From NCBI GenBank assembly GCA_020634215.1, contig JACKCD010000007.1, positions 62,001 through 126,000 of the forward strand: a DNA stretch of 64,000 nt, in the 5' to 3' direction. The first letter of the stretch is position 1. The number at the start of each line of letters is the position of its first letter. Made by a program: the position numbers and the translations under genes. Positions 16,830 to 25,633 of this stretch are shown in pieces. A model generated the notes under the pieces. That model saw only the letters and a program-made list of their open reading frames with translations. It searched no databases and was not told the origin of the DNA. The DNA comes from Ardenticatenaceae bacterium. GTDB taxonomy: Bacteria; Chloroflexota; Anaerolineae; Promineifilales; Promineifilaceae.

Positions 16830-19055
16830 TTAGACCAATAACAGCAGCCCGTTAGCAACGGCCGTTTCCGTCCGCATCAGCATCTCATCAAACAAATGCG
16901 CCAGGCCGGGGCGAGGGGCGATGACGTTGAGCAGCCGGAAATAGGTGGCCGCTTCGTAAAAAGCAGCCCGCTCCCAGAACGCCTCGTTCACGGGAACGTG
17001 CCAACTATAACTCTCTTTGAACAGTTCGGCATCATCGGCCAGGGCGTCAAAATCACCCAAATGGTCTAACCCCATAAAGTGCAGGTGGGCGACAAAGTTG
17101 GCGACATCAATGGCGGGGTCGCCCAGCGCCAGCAGGTCGAAATCAATCAGCGTCAGCCGCAGTCCGTCAAACAAAAGTTGGCTGTAGTAGAAGTCGCGGT
17201 GGACGGCAACGGCCGTTTCTGGCTCCGCCAACGCCCCCGCCCACTGCTCCAACTGCTGCCGTAGCTGGCTCATGAGGGCGCGGGTAAACGGCCGTTCGGC
17301 CACCACCGTCGCCTCATACGGCCGCAGCACCACCAATTCATCGGCCAGGGTGTAGGGTTTAAGGGTAAACGACCCCTGTTTTGCCAGCAGCGTGGGCAAC
17401 TGGCTGTTGTGGAGCTTGGCTAATCCTTCGGCCGAGGCCGGCATAAACGGATTGAGGTGAGTTGTGTCCACCAACTCGTTAAGCGTGCGCCCCGCTGCCT
17501 TTTCCTGCACCAGCATCCGCATTTTGGGGATGTAGGCCAGCACGCGGGGAACGTGGATGTTGTCGGTGGCGCGGGGACCAAAGCCGTTGCGCCACAGGGC
17601 ATCTTGCAGGGCAAATAGCCGCTGTCCCCGCTCGTCGCGGAACACTTTGCCGATGATTTCTTGCTCGATGGGGCGGTTGGTTTGGGAGGAACGGCCGTTT
17701 AGCCGATAGCCCAACACCGCCCGCCGTCGCGGTTTGTATTTAAACACCTCAATCTGGCTAACTGTTTCGACTCGTAAATCGGGCAGTTCGTCGGCCAAAC
17801 AAGCGGCGGCCAAATCGGGGCGCGTGGCGCGATAGAGCCGCGTTCGCAGCTTGTTGTCAAAAATGGGTAGCTGGGGTGCAGTTGTGGGGGTGGGTGATGG
17901 TGCCAGCAGATTGACAACAGCCGCCGCATTTTGCTTCCAAGTGTGGGCTTGCAGCACATATTCCGCGCCGCGCCACCCCATGTCCCGCCGCAGTTCCGGC
18001 TCATTTGCCAGCTTGCGGATGTAGGCTGCCAGTACGCGGCTGTTGCCCGGCGGGTAAAGGTAGCCGGTGTCGCCGGGGCGAATGATCGCCCCCTGCTGCC
18101 CAGCATTGGCGGCGACCGTTGCCACGCCGCAGGCCAAATATTCAAACAGCTTCAGCGGCGAATAGTAAAAATGCTCCAGCGAGCGGTGGGGCGACACGGC
18201 GATGTCCATCGCGGCGATGTGGGCAGGTACGTCCCGATGCGGGACGGGGCCGGTGACGGTAACGGCATCGCTAAGGCCATGCTCTGCAAGCTGCTGCTCA
18301 ATGTCGTCGGGCATTTGGCCGACGAGCAGCAAATGATAGCGGTTGTCGGTGTGGCGGAGGTAGGAAACGGCCGTTAACAGCGTCTCCAAATCATGCCAGG
18401 GGCGCGGCCGGCCGACAAACCCCACCACCATCTTGTCGTGCAGTTGGTGGCGGTAATGCACGTCGCCGCCGCTGACCGCTGGGTGAAACTGCTGTGGGTC
18501 AACCCCGTTGGGCAAAACGTGGATACGTTCCCGCGCCACTCCCTGGTCGGCGGCATAATCGGCCAGCCAGCTAGAGACTGCCAGCAGGTGGGCGGCGGCG
18601 TGGAACTGGCGCTGCTCAATGGCTGTCGCCAGCGTTTCATCCGCCACTTCGCGGTACAGCGCCGCTTCCAGCCGCAGCGGGGCGTTGACTTCCAGCAGCA
18701 GCGGCAGCCCGGTAGCCTCGCTCAGCCGCGCCCCCACGTCGCTCCACAGCGAATACCGTTCGTAAATGGCATCATAAGGCTGTCGTTTTAGCTCCGCCAG
18801 CACAAATTCATACAGCGCGTTGTTGCTGGCCGCAACAAACTCAGCCAGCGGCTGGTCGGTATGCGTCAACATTGGGGCGGTCAGCAGGGTGGCCTGTGGT
18901 GCGGGGCCATCACTGGGGCCGGGGCGCGGGGTAACGATGGTGACATGATGCCCGGCGGCAACGAGGGCGTTACTCAACATGCGAACGTGGACGGAGGCAC
19001 CTTTATGCCCCCGCACGGGGATGCCTCGGTCGGCGGAAAGATAGAGGATGTTCAT
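16830..19055 (-). CDS. Glycosyltransferase (GT4) fused to an aminoglycoside-phosphotransferase-like kinase domain
   Basis: 741 residues. Residues 1-385 are a GT-B glycosyltransferase (IPVRGHKGASVHVRMLSNAL start, HVLPNGVDPQQFHP, GFVGRPRPWHDLETLL, and an acceptor/donor loop near FEYLACGVATVAAN). After a Pro/Thr linker, residues about 400-741 form an APH/choline-kinase-like domain with AVHRDFYYSQL (catalytic Asp; the usual Asn is Gln) and LTLIDFDLLALGDPAIDVAN (metal-binding Asp). The fusion implies coupled sugar transfer and phosphorylation, possibly of the same glycan. It overlaps the next glycosyltransferase by four bases. The lost Asn makes kinase activity uncertain. Confidence 0.8.
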   Translation of the reverse strand: MNILYLSADRGIPVRGHKGASVHVRMLSNALVAAGHHVTIVTPRPGPSDGPAPQATLLTAPMLTHTDQPLAEFVAASNNALYEFVLAELKRQPYDAIYERYSLWSDVGARLSEATGLPLLLEVNAPLRLEAALYREVADETLATAIEQRQFHAAAHLLAVSSWLADYAADQGVARERIHVLPNGVDPQQFHPAVSGGDVHYRHQLHDKMVVGFVGRPRPWHDLETLLTAVSYLRHTDNRYHLLLVGQMPDDIEQQLAEHGLSDAVTVTGPVPHRDVPAHIAAMDIAVSPHRSLEHFYYSPLKLFEYLACGVATVAANAGQQGAIIRPGDTGYLYPPGNSRVLAAYIRKLANEPELRRDMGWRGAEYVLQAHTWKQNAAAVVNLLAPSPTPTTAPQLPIFDNKLRTRLYRATRPDLAAACLADELPDLRVETVSQIEVFKYKPRRRAVLGYRLNGRSSQTNRPIEQEIIGKVFRDERGQRLFALQDALWRNGFGPRATDNIHVPRVLAYIPKMRMLVQEKAAGRTLNELVDTTHLNPFMPASAEGLAKLHNSQLPTLLAKQGSFTLKPYTLADELVVLRPYEATVVAERPFTRALMSQLRQQLEQWAGALAEPETAVAVHRDFYYSQLLFDGLRLTLIDFDLLALGDPAIDVANFVAHLHFMGLDHLGDFDALADDAELFKESYSWHVPVNEAFWERAAFYEAATYFRLLNVIAPRPGLAHLFDEMLMRTETAVANGLLLLV

Positions 19056-20368
19056 AACGCGGCAAAGACCTCCTCCAGCGGCATGGGGACGGGCAACTGG
19101 GGCAGAGGCAGGTTGTCAATGAGGGTTTGGATGCGGTTGTCTGGCTGTGGCAGGGGGTGGCTGGGTTCGGCCAGCCAGGTGAGCAGTTGACCGACGTTTT
19201 GGCGCACGTCAAAAACGGCCGTTGCTTTTTCGCGGCCACCGGCTCCCAGCCGCTGCCGGATTTGCGGGTTTTGTAGCAAAATGGCGAGGGCTTCGGCCAG
19301 GGCTTGGCTGTCGTTCGGGGGCACCAGTAGCCCATTTTGGCCGTGGTCAATGATTTCGGGTACACCGACGAGGTTGGTGGAAACGGCCGTTAATCCCGTT
19401 GCCATCGCCTCCAGCAGCACCGTTGGCAGCCCGTCCCGGTTGCCATCGGCGGCGATGGTGCAGGGGAGGGCAAAGATAGCGGCGCGGCGGTACGCTTGCA
19501 GCACCTTGTCCTGCGGCTTGGCTCCCACCAGTTTGACCTGTTTTTGCAGCCCCAGCCGCTCAATTTGCTGCTTCAATGCGTCTTCTTTTTCCCCCTTGCC
19601 AATAATTTCACAGCGAAAATCCAGCCCCCACTGCCGCAGCAGGGCGCACGCATCAATCAGCACGTCAAACCCCTTCTTTTCCACCAGCCGCCCTACGCCC
19701 AAAATGAGGTTGGGCTGGCGCGGGGTGGTGCTGGGGCGGAAGCGGCTCAGGTCAATGCCGTTGTAGAGGCAGCGCACGTCGGCCGGGGTGTCGCCGAGCA
19801 GGGTTTGCAAATGCTGCTGGTTGAACTGGCTGACGGTGACGACAAAGCGGGCGGCGGCAATTTTTTGGCAGAGGGAGTCTGGCTGCACGCTGTCATGGAA
19901 GATGTCTTTGGCGTGGGCGGTAAAGCTGTAGGGGAGGCCAATGAGCTGCTGGACGAGGTTGGCAACGCGGGTAGCACTGGTGGCAAAGTGGGCGTGCATT
20001 CCGTCTACGGGATGGCGCAGCAAATGTTCGGCGATGTAGCCAGCCTGCAAGAAGCGTTTAAGGGCAAAGCTGCTGCCTTTGGCGGCGGTGGCATCGTAGA
20101 CCTGCTGGTAGCTGGCGGGCTGGCTTTGCCGCAGGCGGCGGTGGGCTTCGCGGATGCGGTCTGGTTCCATTTCCGGGTTTTGTGGTACATAAATGACGTT
20201 GGCTTTGACTTGGGCGAGGTTGGCATGAAAACGGCCGTCGTCGGGTTTCCGCAGCGAGTAGATGCGAACATCCACGCCGCGCCGCTCCAACTCCAAAATT
20301 TCGTTGACGACAAAGGTTTCGGAGAAGCGGGGGTACATTTTGAGAATGTAGGCGATTTTTAAGTTCAT
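19052..20368 (-). CDS. Glycosyltransferase, GT4 family
   Basis: About 438 residues in GT-B form. The start is MNLKIAYILKMYPRFSETFV, with FSETFV typical of colanic/exopolysaccharide glycosyltransferases. The Rossmann C-half shows LGVGRLVEKKGFDVLIDACA and the NRDGLPTVLLEAMATGLTAV nucleotide-sugar loop (E..P...LEAMA). I prefer ATG 20368 over 20389, which lies in sequence abutting repeat R4. It is the first of two overlapping glycosyltransferase genes, acting in the cytoplasm or at the inner membrane on a surface glycan. Confidence 0.85.
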   Translation of the reverse strand: MNLKIAYILKMYPRFSETFVVNEILELERRGVDVRIYSLRKPDDGRFHANLAQVKANVIYVPQNPEMEPDRIREAHRRLRQSQPASYQQVYDATAAKGSSFALKRFLQAGYIAEHLLRHPVDGMHAHFATSATRVANLVQQLIGLPYSFTAHAKDIFHDSVQPDSLCQKIAAARFVVTVSQFNQQHLQTLLGDTPADVRCLYNGIDLSRFRPSTTPRQPNLILGVGRLVEKKGFDVLIDACALLRQWGLDFRCEIIGKGEKEDALKQQIERLGLQKQVKLVGAKPQDKVLQAYRRAAIFALPCTIAADGNRDGLPTVLLEAMATGLTAVSTNLVGVPEIIDHGQNGLLVPPNDSQALAEALAILLQNPQIRQRLGAGGREKATAVFDVRQNVGQLLTWLAEPSHPLPQPDNRIQTLIDNLPLPQLPVPMPLEEVFAAL

Positions 20369-20383
20369 AAACTTACTTAGCCT

Positions 20384-20471
20384 TGTCATTTCGACGAGTC
20401 TTCGAGGAGAAATCTTGTTTCAATGCCGGGAATGAGATTCCTCACTCCGAAGACTCCGTTCGGAATGACAG
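20384..20471. repeat. REP-like inverted repeat, family R4
   Basis: TGTCATTTCGACGAGTCTTC...GAGAAATC is mirrored by GATTCCTCACTCCGAAGACT...GGAATGACA. The 3' end of the next gene (COG4671-like) lies inside the right arm. Confidence 0.8.
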
Positions 20472-21725
20472 TGGATAGAGGTGATTAGATAGAGGTTGCA
20501 TTGTGTGGTCGAGCCTATTCACTAAAATTGATTGCTCGTTGCTGGGCATGGCTGGCTGGGTGAGCAAACGGCCGATTTCGGCACTAACCCGTTTTAGCCC
20601 ATTGAGCGGGAGGGTGGCGGTGGGGGCGGGGGCGGCGAGGGCGTGGGTGATGGTGTGGTGCAGGCGAGCGGGGGTGGCTTCGTGGCTGTCCAGGGTGTGG
20701 ACAAGGCCGCGCTCGGCCAGCAGGGTGGCTCGCATTTGCTGTTCGGCGCGGACACGGCTGCGGGGGATGAGCAGGGCGCGTTTGCCCAGCGACAAAATTT
20801 CGCAGACGGTGTTGTAGCCCGCCATGCTGACGACTAAATCGGCGGCGGCAAGGTAGCTCATCAGGTCGGGCGTGAATTCGCGCAGGGTCAAATTGGGCAA
20901 GGATGCGGCTTGCTGTAGCAGCTTACGCTTGCTTTGCGCCATCAGCGGGCCGGTGACGACAAGGGAATGGTAGGGAACGGCATGGGTGCGGAGCATGTCG
21001 AGGTATTGCTGGATGATGCTGTAGCCATCGCCGCCGCCGCCAACGGTGAGAACAACCAGCGGCTGCCCGTTGCTGAGGCCGAGTTCGCGGTGGACGCGAG
21101 CGGGGTCGGTGCGAGAGTGCGGCCGGCCGAGATAGCCACAGGGGGTGAGTTTGGAAACGGCCGTTTCTGGTAGCCAGTACGCCGTCGCCGGGTCAAAAAT
21201 ATCCGGTTCGCCATAGAGCAAAATCCGGTCGTACACCTCTTCCAGCAGCGGGTAGATGCCGCCTGCCGCCCATTCCGCCTGTGTCTTGGCCGGGGAATCT
21301 TCAATGTCGCGCATCCCCAGGACAATTTTGGTTTGGGGCGACCACGTTTTGAGGTGGCGCAGCGTGGGCAGCAGCTCGCCGTGAACCCCGGCGGCTGATT
21401 TGTCTACCAGCAGCAGGTCGGGGCGAAACGCTTGGGCGGCCTGCAAAATCATCTGCTCACGCCAGCTAATGGTTTGGCGCAGGGTCAGCGGCAGGGTGCG
21501 GGCTTTATACGCCCCGCTGGAGCGTTTGCTGAGGGCGGGGAGCTTGATCATGTCCAGCCGGGGGGGAAGTTGGAACGCTCCGGCGACCATTGAGCCGGTG
21601 AGCAAAAGTTGGTGGCTGTGGGAGATGTCTTGGGCGATTTGCCCGGCGATGGAGAGGCTGCGGCGCAAATGTCCCAGGCCGTAGGTATCGTGTGAGTAGA
21701 GTAAAATACGAATCTTAGCTGCCAT
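20442..21725 (-). CDS. Predicted glycosyltransferase, COG4671-like
   Basis: About 427 residues. The start MAAKIRILLYSHDTYGLGHL at 21725 has a ribosome site (AAAGGA). The early HDTYGLGHLRRSLSIAG motif and the later 'VLTVGGGGDGYSII' plus AGYNTVCEILSLGKRALLIP are characteristic of UDP-glycosyltransferases of the MurG/COG4671 group. The last dozen codons (ending SFRTESSE) and the stop lie inside repeat R4, so the C-terminal tail has been replaced or extended by the repeat. It forms part of the glycan cluster with 16830 and 19052. Confidence 0.8.
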   Translation of the reverse strand: MAAKIRILLYSHDTYGLGHLRRSLSIAGQIAQDISHSHQLLLTGSMVAGAFQLPPRLDMIKLPALSKRSSGAYKARTLPLTLRQTISWREQMILQAAQAFRPDLLLVDKSAAGVHGELLPTLRHLKTWSPQTKIVLGMRDIEDSPAKTQAEWAAGGIYPLLEEVYDRILLYGEPDIFDPATAYWLPETAVSKLTPCGYLGRPHSRTDPARVHRELGLSNGQPLVVLTVGGGGDGYSIIQQYLDMLRTHAVPYHSLVVTGPLMAQSKRKLLQQAASLPNLTLREFTPDLMSYLAAADLVVSMAGYNTVCEILSLGKRALLIPRSRVRAEQQMRATLLAERGLVHTLDSHEATPARLHHTITHALAAPAPTATLPLNGLKRVSAEIGRLLTQPAMPSNEQSILVNRLDHTMQPLSNHLYPLSFRTESSE

Positions 21726-21810
21726 TATTGTTTCCTTTGCTAGTAAGTGACGGTTGGGCAAAAAAAGTAACGGCCAATTGTTGGTTTGGGAAATGGGTGT
21801 GGGCGACACC

Positions 21811-22470
21811 TTATCTAAATTCATCTTCCGTCAGGCCATGTTTTTGTGCCAGCAGTGCAGCCTCCACGCGGCTACGCACCTGGAGCTTTTGCAAAATGTT
21901 GGTCATGTAATGTTTGATTGTCTTTTCCGCCAGAAAAAGCTGACCGCCAATTTCGCGGTTGGTTAGTCCATCGGCCAGCAGAGTCAGGATTTGCCGCTCC
22001 CGTTCGGTCAGTTCGCTAAACGGGTCTTTGGGGGTGACGGGGCTATGGGTCATTTCAAAGAGAATGCCGCCAGCAAGTTGGGCAGATATGTAAACATCGC
22101 CATCGGCGACGGTGCGGACGGCGGTGGCGAGTTCGCGGGCGGAAACGCCCTTGAGAACATACCCTTTGGCTCCGGCTTTGAGGGCGTTGAGCAGGTTGTC
22201 CTGGTCTTCGGAGACGGTGAGCATGATGATGCGGACGATGGGAAAAGTGGCGGCGATGCGCTGGGCAGCGGCAATGCCCCCTTCGCCGGGCATGGTGATG
22301 TCAAGCAGGAGGATGTCGGGCAGATGTTCGGCGGCCAGGGTGTAGGCTTCTTCGCCGCTGCTGGCTTCGGCGATGACGGTGAAGTTGGGCTGGCGGCTGA
22401 GGGAGGCGACCACGCCAGCGCGGAAGAGGGGGTGGTCATCGGCAACGAGAATGCGAATGGGGTTGGGCAT
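21811..22470 (-). CDS. Response regulator, NarL/FixJ family
   Basis: 219 residues. The receiver domain (about 5-120) has the acidic pair VADDHPLF and the phosphoacceptor in DILLLDITMPGEGG. The LuxR-type HTH (about 150-215) reads LTERERQILTLLADGLTNRE then FLAEKTIKHYMTNILQKLQV. It partners with the histidine kinase at 22585, from which it is separated by an R1 repeat. It controls transcription of an unknown regulon. Confidence 0.9.
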   Translation of the reverse strand: MPNPIRILVADDHPLFRAGVVASLSRQPNFTVIAEASSGEEAYTLAAEHLPDILLLDITMPGEGGIAAAQRIAATFPIVRIIMLTVSEDQDNLLNALKAGAKGYVLKGVSARELATAVRTVADGDVYISAQLAGGILFEMTHSPVTPKDPFSELTERERQILTLLADGLTNREIGGQLFLAEKTIKHYMTNILQKLQVRSRVEAALLAQKHGLTEDEFR

Positions 22471-22502
22471 GGGGGGTGTTCCTTGGAAATAGCCTGATAA
22501 AT

Positions 22503-22572
22503 CGGAGATTGGAGATTAGAGATTAGGGATTGTGAACCTTCACAAATCGCCAATCTCCAATCTCTAATCTCT
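22503..22572. repeat. Intergenic inverted repeat, family R1
   Basis: GGAGATTGGAGATTAGAGAT is mirrored by ATCTCCAATCTCTAATCTC-type sequence, with the loop TGTGAACCTTCACA. The GAACCTTCAC loop recurs in the copy at 60361 and, reversed, at 41701. Confidence 0.8.
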
Positions 22573-22584
22573 GTTGATGATCGG

Positions 22585-23982
22585 TCATCCAAAATCCTCT
22601 TGGGTGTCCAGGGGGAGGGTGGCGTGGATGGTGGTGCCCTGGTTGGGGGCGGTGTGGATGTCAAATTGACCGCCAAGCAGTTCGACCCGCTCGCGCATTC
22701 CGATGAGGCCAAGCTGGGTGGGCGGGGCATCGGTTGGCTTTGGGGGCGGCAGCCCCGGCCCGGCATCGGAGATGGTGACGTGGAGGGTGGTGGGATCGGC
22801 GGTGATGCGGACGGTTTGGGCTTTGCCCTGGGCGTGGCGATAGCTGTTGCTGAGGGCTTCTTTGAGCAGGCGGTAGAGGGTGATTTTGACAGGGAAGGGG
22901 GCGTCGGTGGGGAGATTATGAAGTTCGGTGGTGACGGACGTGCTGGTTTTGTGTTCGTGGTCGTGGATGGCGCGTTGGATGGTTTTGTGAAGGGTAGCGG
23001 TTTGGATTTCGGGCAGCCGCAGCCCGGCGGAGATGATACGCAGCTCGCGCAGGGCAGATTCGACGGCAAGGTGGACGGTGTGGAGGTCTTGTTGGGTGTC
23101 GGCAGGCAGGGCGGAACCCAGCTCTTCGGCCAGCGGCTCTAGGCGCAGGAGGGCGAGGGCGAGGTCTTGGGCGGGACCGTCGTGGAGGTCGGCGGAGATG
23201 CGGCGCAGGTATTGTTCGTTGAGGGCGGTGGTGCGGGCGGCGGCGCGGCGGACGCGGCTGTGAAGCTGTTTGTTTTGGGTGAGGAGGGTTTGGAGCTGGG
23301 TGACGTTATGTTGCAGGGTGGCTTGCTGGGTGGCGATGGTGTTGCTGGCGCGTTGGACGAGGCTGGCGAGGAGGAGGTAAACGGCCGTTAATACTCCCCC
23401 CACCGCTAACCAGCTTTGAATTTGGGCGGCGCGAATAACGGCCGTTAATTCATTCGTCGTCTGGTAAAACTCCGCCACGGCAATGATCTGGTCGCTGCCC
23501 TGCTGGCGAATCGGGGCATAGGTTTCAATCAGCGTTTCCCAACGCTGCCGCTCAAAAACCTGTTCGGGGTCGTCTAAATGGCTAATCTCGGAGGTGACGT
23601 TCCCTTGCAGTGCCTGCGCCAAGCCACCCTGAATGGCAAACTGCTGCCCGACAAGTTCGGGGGTAGGGCTGTAGAGAATGGTGCCATTGCGTGCCCATAC
23701 TTTGAAGGAAACGATTTGCTGGCCGAGTGGGGTGGTGTCGAGCAGCGTTTGCAGGCTGTCGAGGTCGGTGGGAGCAAGTTCTTGGCGGGTAGCGAGGGGC
23801 TGGAGATAGGGGGAAAGGTGGCTGTCTACGTAGAGGGCGGTGATGGCGGCGGTGCGGTTGGTAACGGCCGTTTCTATCTGCCGACTGACCCAAAAACCAA
23901 TCGCAACCAACCCGCCCAGCATCACCAGGAGGCTCACGAGCATATATTGTTTTGCCAACGACAACCGCGAAAATGCCGACAT
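22585..23982 (-). CDS. Sensor histidine kinase, NarL-partner type (HisKA_3)
   Basis: 465 residues. TM helix 1 (about 12-33), an extracytoplasmic sensor (35-180), TM helix 2 (about 185-207) and a coiled stretch precede the HisKA_3 H-box LRRISADLHDGPAQDLAL (His about 275) and the HATPase_c domain with ISDAGPGLPPP (G1) and LGLIGMRERVELLGG (G2). It signals to the adjacent response regulator. The signal is unknown; the sensor domain carries no recognisable ligand motif. Palindrome copies sit close to both TM regions. Confidence 0.9.
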   Translation of the reverse strand: MSAFSRLSLAKQYMLVSLLVMLGGLVAIGFWVSRQIETAVTNRTAAITALYVDSHLSPYLQPLATRQELAPTDLDSLQTLLDTTPLGQQIVSFKVWARNGTILYSPTPELVGQQFAIQGGLAQALQGNVTSEISHLDDPEQVFERQRWETLIETYAPIRQQGSDQIIAVAEFYQTTNELTAVIRAAQIQSWLAVGGVLTAVYLLLASLVQRASNTIATQQATLQHNVTQLQTLLTQNKQLHSRVRRAAARTTALNEQYLRRISADLHDGPAQDLALALLRLEPLAEELGSALPADTQQDLHTVHLAVESALRELRIISAGLRLPEIQTATLHKTIQRAIHDHEHKTSTSVTTELHNLPTDAPFPVKITLYRLLKEALSNSYRHAQGKAQTVRITADPTTLHVTISDAGPGLPPPKPTDAPPTQLGLIGMRERVELLGGQFDIHTAPNQGTTIHATLPLDTQEDFG

Positions 23983-24057
23983 AAATCATCCCTCTGCCTA
24001 TGATGTTGCCAGTATAACAACTTAGACCAAGGGACAACATGGGCGAAGGTCGGAAAA

Positions 24058-24084
24058 TAGGACGCAGATTTTCCTGATTTGACC
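24058..24084. repeat. Single arm of repeat family R2
   Basis: TAGGACGCAGATTTTCCTGATTT has no matching right arm nearby, so it is a partial or solo copy next to the end of the monooxygenase gene. Confidence 0.6.
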
Positions 24085-24088
24085 GATG

Positions 24089-25537
24089 TTATGAAAACAG
24101 CATGGTGCCGTCGGCCACGCCGCTGTAGCCGAGGTAAAAGAGGTCAATGAGGTAGTTTTGGTAAACACGCCACGGCCGTTTTTCGCTTTGGCGCGGCATT
24201 CGGTCGAGTGCCCGCCGGATGTAGCCCGATTCTAGATCAATGGCGGGGCTGGTGGCCGGTGGCAGCGCAGCAAGTTTGGGGGTGCATTGGCTGTAGCCGT
24301 GGCGATCCATGTGGTTGAGCAAGCGGCAAACGTAGCCGATGATGAGTTCGCATTTGAGCGTCCAGGAGGCGTTGGTGTAGCCAAAGACGGTGGCAAGGTT
24401 GGGGACGTTGCTATACATCATGCCTTTGTAGGTGATGAGTTCGCTGAGCGTGACGGGGTTGCCATCTGCCGAAAGCTGTAGGCCACCCATGAGCTTGACC
24501 TTTAGCCCGGTGGCGGTGATGATGAGGTCGGCTGGAAGGTGGTCGCCGGAGCGAAGCTGGATGCCGCTGGGGGTGAAGCGTTCGATTTCGTCGGTGACGA
24601 TGGAGGCTTTGCCGCTGTTGATCGCTTTGAACAGGTCGGAGTCGGGGATGAGGCAGACGCGCTGATCCCAGGGATTGTAGCGGGGGGAAAGGTGGGTGGC
24701 GACATCGTAATCGGGGCCGAGTTCGTCTTGGGCGGCTTTGAGGATGGTTTCTTTGGTGGCGGCGGGGAAGCGGCGGGCGAGAAAGAAGTAGTAAATGCCC
24801 TGGAGAATGAATTTCCAGCGGGCGAGCCAGTGGGCGAGGCTGGCAGGAAGGGTTCGGTGAAGTTTGTTGGCAAAAGCGTCTTCGCTGGGACCGGGGACGA
24901 TGTAGGTGGGGGAGCGTTGGAGCATGGTGATATGGCTGACCTGCTCGGCCATGGCGGGGACGAGGGTAACGGCCGTTGCGCCGCTGCCAATGACGACGAC
25001 CCGTTTGCCGGTATAGTCGAGGTCTTGCGGCCAATGTTGGGGGTGGACAAAACGGCCGTTAAATTCCTCCATCCCCTCCCAACTGGGCGCGTGTCCCTGG
25101 TCATAGTCGTAGTAGCCGCTGCACAGCAGCAGGAAGTTGCAGGTAAAGTCTACCGGCTCTTTGTCTGCACCACGCTCGGCGGTGACGTGCCACTGGGCGG
25201 TGGCCGATGACCAACTGGCGGCGGTGACGTGGTGGTGGAAGCGGATGTGCTGGTTTATGTGGTGAGAAACGGCCGTTTCCCGCACATAGTCCAAAATCGC
25301 CGGCCCGTCGGCAATCGCCTTCGGGTTTTGCCAGGGGTGAAAGCTGTAGCCCAGCGTGTACATATCCGAATCGGAGCGCACGCCAGGGTAGCGGAACAAA
25401 TCCCACGTGCCGCCAATCGCCCCCCGGCTTTCCAAAATGGCATAGCTTTTGCCGGGGCATTGGGTCTGTAAGTAACAGCCCGCGCAAACCCCAGACAGCC
25501 CGGCTCCAACCACGAGCACGTCAAAATGTTCATTCAT
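24089..25537 (-). CDS. Flavin-containing monooxygenase, EthA-like (Baeyer-Villiger type)
   Basis: 482 residues. The FAD fingerprint is VLVVGAGLSGVCAGCYL. FRYPGVRSDSDMYTLGYSF is diagnostic of EthA-group BVMOs. FNGRFVHPQHWP fits the BVMO signature F-x-G-x-x-x-H-x-x-x-W-P, and the NADPH Rossmann site is VVVIGSGATAVTLVPAM. It oxidises ketones or sulfides with O2 and NADPH. A palindrome copy at about 25053 encodes the NGR of the BVMO fingerprint itself. The gene stands alone between repeats. Confidence 0.9.
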   Translation of the reverse strand: MNEHFDVLVVGAGLSGVCAGCYLQTQCPGKSYAILESRGAIGGTWDLFRYPGVRSDSDMYTLGYSFHPWQNPKAIADGPAILDYVRETAVSHHINQHIRFHHHVTAASWSSATAQWHVTAERGADKEPVDFTCNFLLLCSGYYDYDQGHAPSWEGMEEFNGRFVHPQHWPQDLDYTGKRVVVIGSGATAVTLVPAMAEQVSHITMLQRSPTYIVPGPSEDAFANKLHRTLPASLAHWLARWKFILQGIYYFFLARRFPAATKETILKAAQDELGPDYDVATHLSPRYNPWDQRVCLIPDSDLFKAINSGKASIVTDEIERFTPSGIQLRSGDHLPADLIITATGLKVKLMGGLQLSADGNPVTLSELITYKGMMYSNVPNLATVFGYTNASWTLKCELIIGYVCRLLNHMDRHGYSQCTPKLAALPPATSPAIDLESGYIRRALDRMPRQSEKRPWRVYQNYLIDLFYLGYSGVADGTMLFS

Positions 25538-25550
25538 GGTTTAATTTTTC

Positions 25551-25622
25551 ACCACAGAGAGCGCAAAGGGCGCAGAGATAAAGAAGGAAAAAACTCTGCG
25601 CTCTTTGCGCCCTCTGCGGTTC
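25551..25622. repeat. Intergenic inverted repeat, family R6 (GCGCAAAGGGCGCAGAG)
   Basis: ACCACAGAGAGCGCAAAGGG...GCAGAG is mirrored by CTCTGCG...CTTTGCGCCCTCTGCGGT. A one-armed copy is at 45069. Similar units are common between genes in many environmental bacterial genomes. Confidence 0.75.
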
Positions 25623-25633
25623 AAGTGCTTCTA

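Noticed and set aside
22050..23069. 339-residue minus-strand frame overlapping response regulator and kinase
   Set aside because: Pro/Ser-rich shifted reading of two well-supported genes.
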